Source of the DNA: Mesorhizobium shangrilense
GTDB taxonomy: Bacteria; Pseudomonadota; Alphaproteobacteria; Rhizobiales; Rhizobiaceae
Reading direction: 5' to 3'
NCBI RefSeq assembly: GCF_028826155.1
Contig: NZ_JAQGPN010000001.1
Span: 928,501 to 992,500, forward strand
DNA length: 64,000 nt
The position numbers were made by a program, and so were the translations under genes. This document shows, in pieces, positions 58,361-64,000 of this stretch (position 1 is the first letter of the stretch; every line of letters begins with the position of its first letter). Below the pieces are notes generated by a model. It worked only from the letters and a program-made list of their open reading frames with translations. It made no database searches and had not been told where the DNA came from.

Positions 58361-60721
58361 GTGCTCCACGCCGGCCGTGGCCTCCAGTCGCCACCAATGG
58401 GCGTAAGCAGCGTCGTGTTCCTGCGGAGACCGTCCGTGATCATCGATGGGTTGAAGGTCCGCACCGCGAGCGGGCTTGCGCACGTTCGCGATCTCTTCGA
58501 AGCGCTGCTTCTGGCGGCGCTGGTCTTGCGCTTTGCAGGAGGTTCCCTGACAAAGGGTCGCCCGAGCGCGCAAACGCGCGGCGTGAGTCTCGGGCAAAGA
58601 CTGGCAGATTGGCGTTCGTGGCTCGCCGCGACCCTTGCCCGTCCCATAGAAGCGATATCCGCATGCACGATATCCGCGTTCCAATTGCCTCGGCTGTATG
58701 GGACAGCCGCAGTGGATCGTTTGCGTAGAGCCTCCCAGCAGGGGTGGGCTTCGCTTTCGCTCGGCGTTCGGCGTGCCCGCGCGGCCATTGCCGACGCCTC
58801 GACCGCCATGAAGGATCGGACGACGGCGGCTTTCGCCGAAATCCGGGCCGCCCTGCGGAAGCTGCTGAAGAGACGCGGGGAGGAAGGCGTTCGACGACTG
58901 CGCTGGCGCGACACGGCGCAGGCAGGCACGGCAATCGAGCAGGCGTTCCGTCTTTGCCGACCCTCGCTGGCGATGATCTTCGGCCTGAGTTTCTTCGTGA
59001 ACCTCCTGGCGCTAACGGTCCCGCTCTATCTTCTTCACGTCTATGATCACGTGCTGGCGAGCCTCAGCATCGATACGCTGGTGATGCTGACGCTGATCGT
59101 GATCGTGGCGCTGGCGGTCCACTCCATGCTCGAGGGCCTGCGGCGGGCGATGCTGACCAAGATCGGCGGCTGGCTCGATGACAGCCTCCAGGCTCCGGTC
59201 CTCACCTCGGCGGTGCAGGCCGCCATGCGCGGCGACGCCGCCTCGGCTGCGCAGGCGTGGCGCGATCTTGCAAGTCTGCGGACTTTCTTCGGCGGCAGCG
59301 CATGCACGGCTCTGTTCGATCTGCCGTGGACCCCGATCTTCCTTCTCACCATGTTCCTCATTCACCCGCTGCTCGGCGCGATCGGACTTCTCGCTTCGTT
59401 CGTGCTCCTCGGGCTTGCGGCGCTCAATGAAAGGGTGACGCGCAAGCCGTTCGCCCGCTCCAGCTCCGCCTGGGTCGAAAGCCAGCATCGGTTCGAGAGT
59501 TTGATGCGCAATGTCGAGGCGATCGGAGCGATGGGCATGCTGCCGGGCGTTGCGCGCCTGCTCCAACGGGACCAGGCTGATGCGCGCGAGGCGCAACTGG
59601 TGGCAACCTCGCGCGGGTCGGCCATCCAGGCGGTGGCGCGCTTCGTGCGGCTCCTCGCGCAGGTCATCATCATGGCCTGCGCCGCCTGGCTCGTGATCAA
59701 GCATGATGTCAGCCCTGCGGCGATCTTCGCGACGACGATCCTGCTCGGCCGGTCCCTGGGGCCGGTGGAAGGCGCGATCGGAACCTGGAAGGCGGTCAGC
59801 GGGCTGCGTCTGTCCTACGGGCGCCTGCGCAAGCTCATGGCAGCCGCGCCGCCGGCTGTTGCCGGCATGCAACTGCCGCAACCCCGCGGAGAACTCGCGG
59901 TAGAGCAGGTGACCTTCATGCCGACCGGCGCGGACAGGCCAGCCGTCAACCGGGTAAGTTTCGTACTCGAACCCGGGGAAGTGCTCGGCGTGATCGGGCC
60001 GTCCGGCGCGGGAAAGTCGACGCTCGGCCGGCTCATCGCCGGGGCCGTCTCGCCGACCACAGGCCATGTGCGTCTCGACTCCGCGGACATCGCCATCTGG
60101 CTGGCGTCCGGCGGCCAGCGCTACCTGGGCTATCTTCCGCAGGACATCGAGCTGTTCGGCGGCTCGGTGCGCGACAACATCGCACGCCTGCAGGAGACGT
60201 CCTCGGAAAAGGTCATCGCCGCCGCCAACATGGTCGGCCTGCATGAGCTGATCATGCGCCTTCCGCAAGGCTACGACACCGATATCGGGGAAGGCGGCAG
60301 GCGGCTTTCCGGCGGGCAGCGGCAGCGATTGGGGCTTGCACGCGCCTTCTTCGGCTATCCGCGCCTGATCGTGCTCGACGAACCGAACGCCAGTCTCGAT
60401 GCGGAAGGCGAGGAGGCGCTGCGGCAGGCCATCGACGAGGTGCGCGCGAAGGGATCAACGATCGTCGTCATCGCCCAGCGTCTCGGCATCCTCAGCATGG
60501 TGGACAAGATCCTGGTGCTCGACAACGGCAGGCTTGATGCGTTCGGCAGCCGAAGCGACATTGCCGGCAAGATCAGGGCGGGGCGCACCAGCCTGCCGGC
60601 CCGCCGACAGGTCATCACCGCCACGAGTTCCGTCCGGCAGGTGGAGCGCGACGGCCGCAAGCTGACCATCGCCACGAATGGCGGCATCAAGCGGGAGGAA
60701 CCGGAATGGGCCGGCTCCTGA
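58361..60721 (+). CDS. Type I secretion ABC transporter (PrtD-like) with N-terminal extension
   Basis: 786 residues from GTG 58361; alternatives are ATG 58397 and ATG 58808. Residues 1-190 form an Arg/Ala-rich helical extension without homology to C39 peptidase or known domains. The membrane part (about 200-480) has the PrtD pattern (LALTVPLYLLHVYDHVLAS; FDLPWTPIFLLTMFLIHP). The nucleotide-binding domain shows Walker A GPSGAGKST (547-555), signature LSGGQRQRLGLARAF and Walker B LIVLDEPNASLD. It would export unfolded substrates from the cytoplasm to the outside with the HlyD-type adaptor and a TolC-like channel. PrtD-like proteins usually have about 560-590 residues, so the length is unusual. 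It overlaps the adaptor gene by 16 bases. Confidence 0.9.
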   Translation: MLHAGRGLQSPPMGVSSVVFLRRPSVIIDGLKVRTASGLAHVRDLFEALLLAALVLRFAGGSLTKGRPSAQTRGVSLGQRLADWRSWLAATLARPIEAISACTISAFQLPRLYGTAAVDRLRRASQQGWASLSLGVRRARAAIADASTAMKDRTTAAFAEIRAALRKLLKRRGEEGVRRLRWRDTAQAGTAIEQAFRLCRPSLAMIFGLSFFVNLLALTVPLYLLHVYDHVLASLSIDTLVMLTLIVIVALAVHSMLEGLRRAMLTKIGGWLDDSLQAPVLTSAVQAAMRGDAASAAQAWRDLASLRTFFGGSACTALFDLPWTPIFLLTMFLIHPLLGAIGLLASFVLLGLAALNERVTRKPFARSSSAWVESQHRFESLMRNVEAIGAMGMLPGVARLLQRDQADAREAQLVATSRGSAIQAVARFVRLLAQVIIMACAAWLVIKHDVSPAAIFATTILLGRSLGPVEGAIGTWKAVSGLRLSYGRLRKLMAAAPPAVAGMQLPQPRGELAVEQVTFMPTGADRPAVNRVSFVLEPGEVLGVIGPSGAGKSTLGRLIAGAVSPTTGHVRLDSADIAIWLASGGQRYLGYLPQDIELFGGSVRDNIARLQETSSEKVIAAANMVGLHELIMRLPQGYDTDIGEGGRRLSGGQRQRLGLARAFFGYPRLIVLDEPNASLDAEGEEALRQAIDEVRAKGSTIVVIAQRLGILSMVDKILVLDNGRLDAFGSRSDIAGKIRAGRTSLPARRQVITATSSVRQVERDGRKLTIATNGGIKREEPEWAGS

Positions 60722-62070
60722 GAGCAGACAGCCGTGTGCTGGCTTCGGATCTTTCCGACATCCTGCCGCAACCCGCCGAAACCCCGTTTCGCAGGCTGCA
60801 TGCACTCACCGTCGCCGCCTTCTCGATCGTCGGCGTGTTCATCGTCGGCTTCGGCGTGTGGGCGACGTTCGCGCCGCTGGAAAGCGCGGCCATTGCGGGA
60901 GGGGCCGTGGAGGCCGAAACAAGCCGCAAGATCATCCAGCATCTGGAGGGCGGAATCGTGGAACGCATCCTCGTGAGCGATGGCGACGAGGTCGTCGCCC
61001 GCCAGCCGCTGATCCGGCTGGACAACACGAGGGCGCGCACCGCCGTCCAGGTGCTTCAGGTCCAGCTATGGGAAGCCCAGGCCAACGAGGCGCGTCTGCT
61101 GGCCGAGCGCGACGGCGCCCCCTTGGTGTTCCCGCCGGATCTGCGCTCTGCCGCCCGCAGCGATGCGGATCTGGCCGAGATCATGGCCGGGCAGACCAAG
61201 ATCTTCGAGACCCGCCGGCGCCTGCAGTCGTCGCGGGTCGATGTAATCCTGCAGCGCAAGGCCCAGACGGAGCAGGAGATCGCGGCCTTGCGGCACCAGG
61301 CGGACGCGGCCAGCAAGCGCGCCGCGATCATCAGGGACGAACTGGCGACCGTCGCCCCGATGGTTTCCAGCGGCCTGCAGACCCGCGCCCGGCTGTTGCT
61401 GCTCGAGCGCGAGCAGGCCGAGATCGAAGGACGCATCGGCGAGACGCTGGCGCAGATCTCGCGGGCGGAGCAGGCGATCGGGGAATCGATGGCGATGATC
61501 CTGAAGCTCGAGAGCGACGAGCAGACCGAGATCGCACAGGCGCTCCACACGACGCAGGCCGGGATCTTCGAACTCCTCGAGCGCAGCCAGGCAGCCAACG
61601 ACGTGCTCGCCCGAACCATCGTGCGCGCACCGGTGGCGGGCACGGTGACCAACCTGCGCCTTCACACGCGGGGAGGCGTCGTGGCGGCCGGCGAGCCCCT
61701 CATGGAACTGGTCCCGCGTCAGGACCGGCTGATCGTGCTGGCGCAGGTCAAGCCCGAGGATATCGATCTCGTGCGCGCGGGGCTCGACGCCCGCGTGCGC
61801 CTGCTGGCCTACAAGCATCGCAGGGTTCCGCCTGTCGAGGGCGTCGTCACCTATGTCTCCGCCGACCGCGTGGTCGACAAGGCGACGGATCAATCCTTCT
61901 ACCTGGCCCGCGTGCGCATCGACGAGGCCTCGCTGCGGGCGCTCCCCGATGTCGAGATGATGCCCGGAATGCCAGCTGAGGTCATGATCAAGACCGGGAC
62001 CTTCACCATCGCCCATTACGTGCTGCGGCCGCTCTTCGAGAGCTTCAACCGGGCCTTTCGGGAGGATTGA
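60706..62070 (+). CDS. HlyD-family periplasmic adaptor (type I secretion)
   Basis: 454 residues: a membrane helix at about 36-58 (SIVGVFIVGFGVWATF), a lipoyl-like half (IAGGAVEAETSRKIIQHLEGGIV, VSDGDEVVARQPLIRLD), a long coiled coil and a C-terminal barrel (FTIAHYVLRPLFESFNRAFRED). PrtE/HlyD family. It links the ABC exporter to the outer membrane. The start overlaps the exporter gene by 16 bases, so the two are coupled. Confidence 0.93.
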   Translation: MGRLLRADSRVLASDLSDILPQPAETPFRRLHALTVAAFSIVGVFIVGFGVWATFAPLESAAIAGGAVEAETSRKIIQHLEGGIVERILVSDGDEVVARQPLIRLDNTRARTAVQVLQVQLWEAQANEARLLAERDGAPLVFPPDLRSAARSDADLAEIMAGQTKIFETRRRLQSSRVDVILQRKAQTEQEIAALRHQADAASKRAAIIRDELATVAPMVSSGLQTRARLLLLEREQAEIEGRIGETLAQISRAEQAIGESMAMILKLESDEQTEIAQALHTTQAGIFELLERSQAANDVLARTIVRAPVAGTVTNLRLHTRGGVVAAGEPLMELVPRQDRLIVLAQVKPEDIDLVRAGLDARVRLLAYKHRRVPPVEGVVTYVSADRVVDKATDQSFYLARVRIDEASLRALPDVEMMPGMPAEVMIKTGTFTIAHYVLRPLFESFNRAFRED

Positions 62071-62088
62071 GGAGCGAACGATCCTGCG

Positions 62089-63195
62089 ATGGCGACGACC
62101 GTGGATGTGACGCGACGGCATTCCCCCGACGGGGGAGTTCCGGTCCCTCCTTCAGACCGGGGCGAGCGGGAACTGCTGCCGCCCGAACGGTCGCATGACG
62201 CAACGATCCGCGCTGCCGAAACGGACACCGGCGACCACGCAGCGGCAAGGGAAGCGCCGAGCGCCGTTCATCAGGATATGGGGCGTCCGGCGGCCGACGC
62301 TGCGACGCCGCCCTCCGGCTGGACCGTGGTGGACGATGGCGGCGAGCGAGCGGAGGCGGACCTGGTCTCGGGCGTCTTCCAGCCGGCGGCTACGCCCCGC
62401 GCGTTCGATGCTCACGAAAGCGGCCCGCCGCCGCTCTTCGATACGCTTGAGGTGACGTGGCGCGTGCCTCTTCAGGAATCGCCCGCGGCTTCCCCCGGCC
62501 CACGAGCCGAAGCGCCGGCAGCGCCGTCGCGCGATGGCGGGACCGAAGGCGCGCCCGAAGCGACCCACCCCAATCCGGCCAGCGCTCGCGCCGAGGACGG
62601 CGAGGCTCGCGACGGGCACAGCGTCACCGTCACGCAGGACGCGGTGGTCGAGCAGGACGCCGCGCTCTTCGTCAGCGGCTATGTCGGGGAGGTCGTCGCC
62701 CGCCTGCATATCGACCAAAGCCTGGTGATGCTCCAGAACGTGGACATTTCCTTCACCATCGACGGGGACGGGCGTTTCTCCATCCGGCTAGACCAGGACA
62801 TGACCATCGATCAGGCCATCGACATCCACCTCAGCATCTTCGACGCCGATGGCGTGCTCTACGTGGATCTGTTCCTGCGCGATTCGATCGTCGTCGAGCA
62901 GGAAACCTTCGCCGATATCGAAATCGGCGACGGCATTGCGGGCGGCGACGTCGTCATCGACCAGCACCTGACCCTCGATCAGGATGTCGACATCGAAGTC
63001 GACATCGAGGACGAACTGGAAGAGCGTTATGCCGTGACCGTGACCATCGACGTGGCGCAGACGATCGACGCCGACCAGGACGCTATAATCGGCATCACGA
63101 GCCAGGACGATCAGCTCGACATCGATGTGGATGCCGCCCAGTCGGCGATGATCGAACAGGACACCATCGTGCATGCCGATTTCGTACTGATCTGA
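62089..63195 (+). CDS. Pro-rich and DQ-repeat protein 3, putative secreted substrate
   Basis: 368 residues. The first about 185 are Pro/Ala/Gly/Glu-rich and disordered. The rest is a beta-repeat region in which xDQ or xEQ recurs roughly every ten residues (VVEQD, HIDQS, RLDQDMTIDQAIDI, VVEQE, VIDQHLTLDQDVDIEVDI, IDADQDAI, MIEQD). It shares the DQ plus alternating Asp/Ile style with proteins 1 and 2. No signal peptide. C-terminus ends HADFVLI, aspartate followed by four hydrophobic residues, similar to known C-terminal export signals. It follows the adaptor gene by 18 bases and is likely co-transcribed. No known family. Confidence 0.72.
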   Translation: MATTVDVTRRHSPDGGVPVPPSDRGERELLPPERSHDATIRAAETDTGDHAAAREAPSAVHQDMGRPAADAATPPSGWTVVDDGGERAEADLVSGVFQPAATPRAFDAHESGPPPLFDTLEVTWRVPLQESPAASPGPRAEAPAAPSRDGGTEGAPEATHPNPASARAEDGEARDGHSVTVTQDAVVEQDAALFVSGYVGEVVARLHIDQSLVMLQNVDISFTIDGDGRFSIRLDQDMTIDQAIDIHLSIFDADGVLYVDLFLRDSIVVEQETFADIEIGDGIAGGDVVIDQHLTLDQDVDIEVDIEDELEERYAVTVTIDVAQTIDADQDAIIGITSQDDQLDIDVDAAQSAMIEQDTIVHADFVLI

Positions 63196-63217
63196 GAACC
63201 GGCCACCCGGATCGCGA

Positions 63218-63238
63218 GCGAGCCAAATCCGGGCTCGC
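63218..63238 (+). terminator. Possible terminator hairpin after gene 3
   Basis: GCGAGCC, seven-base loop, GGCTCGC: a seven-base stem located 23 bases after the stop codon. It is followed by CGAAAATCC, without a real T-tract. Confidence 0.4.
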
Positions 63239-63356
63239 CGAAAATCCTTCCAATTTGAAGCAAATCCGACCGTCTTAACCATATCCGCAGTCGAGGCTGG
63301 CGGATTAACGGCCGTTTATCGTATAAAAACGGAGGGCGGCAGCAAGCGGGACGTGG

Positions 63357-64000
63357 ATGGCACACTCGTATCCGGCCGAGTCGCTAGGTTCATTCTACGA
63401 GCGCCCTTCGATCATCGTCATCAATCGCAGTCCATTTCTGCGAAGCTGCGTGGCGCGCATCCTGCGAAGCGAATTCGAGGAATTCTCGATCGTCGAGATC
63501 GAGGCGGCGCAGCAGCTCGACGCGACCGGAAACAGGCTGGTTGGGCTGGTCGCCCTCGACATCGCAAGTTCCGCCATGACCGACGACGAGGTGCTGCGGG
63601 ATCTCGCCTGCGTTCGGCGATCCTCGGGTGACGTCCCGGTCGTGCTGTTCACCAGCCGCGACGAGGCGAGCATCCCGGACGCGGTGATCTCGGAGGTGAT
63701 GCGCTTCGGCGCCAGGGGCTATGTCACCCAGTCGACATCGATCGAGATCGCGCTTGCGGCGATCCGGCTGGTCATCGCGGGCGGCGTCCATTTTCCGCGC
63801 TCGATGTCCATCGACAGTCAAGACCTGCCGGTCGACACGGCCGCCGCCCTGCCGTCACCTGTCCCGGCGCCGGCGGTCGAACTGCCGGCCGCGCCCAACA
63901 CCGCCTCCTTCACCGAGCGTGAACGGCAGGTGCTCGCGTCCCTGCTGCGCGGGATGTCGAACAAGGTCATCGCGGGCGAGCTGAACCTGTCGCAGAACAC
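63357..64000 (+). CDS. LuxR/NarL-family response regulator, 5' part (window edge)
   Basis: The frame is open from ATG 63357 to the window end (214 codons). Residues 15-130 resemble a receiver domain, with a candidate phospho-acceptor Asp in VALDIASS and the conserved Lys position replaced; the acidic pair that normally binds magnesium (DD) reads Asn-Arg (IVINRSPFLR). Then a Pro/Ala linker and the beginning of a LuxR-type HTH (FTERERQVLASLLRGMSNKVIAGELNLSQ). So phosphorylation control is doubtful. It lies directly after the secretion cassette and is a candidate regulator of it. The 3' end is not in the window. Confidence 0.85.
   Translation, partial: MAHSYPAESLGSFYERPSIIVINRSPFLRSCVARILRSEFEEFSIVEIEAAQQLDATGNRLVGLVALDIASSAMTDDEVLRDLACVRRSSGDVPVVLFTSRDEASIPDAVISEVMRFGARGYVTQSTSIEIALAAIRLVIAGGVHFPRSMSIDSQDLPVDTAAALPSPVPAPAVELPAAPNTASFTERERQVLASLLRGMSNKVIAGELNLSQN

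Noticed and set aside
57695..58684. 329-residue minus-strand frame with long Val/Ile/Leu runs resembling a membrane protein
   Set aside because: It is the complement of the GAC/GTC-rich Asp-Val repeats of protein 2; the hydrophobic runs arise because GTC (Val) is the complement of GAC (Asp).
58361..58930. N-terminal extension of the exporter as a C39 peptidase domain
   Set aside because: No Cys or His motif of C39 peptidases is present.

Overview
The window is a high-GC, densely coded stretch with no rRNA, tRNA, CRISPR array, phage or IS element that I could recognise. The gene set points to an alphaproteobacterium of the Rhizobiales, most like the Mesorhizobium/Phyllobacteriaceae group. The supporting markers are a PcaQ-type LysR regulator with pca genes, a GapR (DUF2312) protein, a CtrA-type TTAA-N7-TTAA box, an sdhCDAB operon and short C-rich mosaic intergenic repeats. 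This assignment is inferred from content only.

Layout. 1-341: 3' end of a divergent enolase-like gene. 439-9584: a nucleoside import and salvage block made of a BMP-type binding protein, a double ATPase, two permeases, an MTA/SAH-deaminase-like amidohydrolase, a 6-oxopurine-type nucleoside phosphorylase, an SDR and MtnA. Together these could take methylthioadenosine through methylthioinosine to methylthioribose-1-phosphate and then methylthioribulose-1-phosphate. 9620-23731: an almost complete protocatechuate branch of the beta-ketoadipate pathway (pobA, pcaQ, pcaCHGB, a five-gene LIV-type importer resembling pcaMNVWX, pcaF, pcaIJ, pcaR); pcaD is absent. Three promoters here share a PcaQ-like box and a second motif at identical spacing. 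23754-34062: housekeeping and signalling genes (UPF0502 protein, membrane protein, sdhBADC, CtrA-boxed secreted protein, two GGDEF proteins, leuC, MgtC-like protein).

34277-46679 is mixed: GNAT, GH25 lipoprotein, VWA protein, small regulators including GapR, an amino-acid ABC pair without its ATPase, an SMP-30 lactonase, a 1104-residue zinc-ribbon/cyclase/AAA/TPR protein, a peroxiredoxin-like protein and an FMN reductase. 46796-51745 is a vitamin B12 uptake operon (btuB-btuF-btuC-btuD order of transcription) under a cobalamin riboswitch.

51914-64000 is the most unusual part. A minus-strand run of four exported envelope proteins (beta-barrel-like OMP, neuromedin-U-type outer membrane protein, DUF3300, DUF2950) is divergent from a plus-strand cassette. 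The cassette has two extremely Asp-rich proteins, a type I secretion ABC transporter with an N-terminal extension, its HlyD-type adaptor, a third DQ-repeat protein, and the start of a LuxR-type response regulator whose receiver lacks the usual acidic pair. I read it as a type I export system for a little-described family of Asp/Val alternating proteins with its own regulator. No TolC-type outer membrane channel is in the window.
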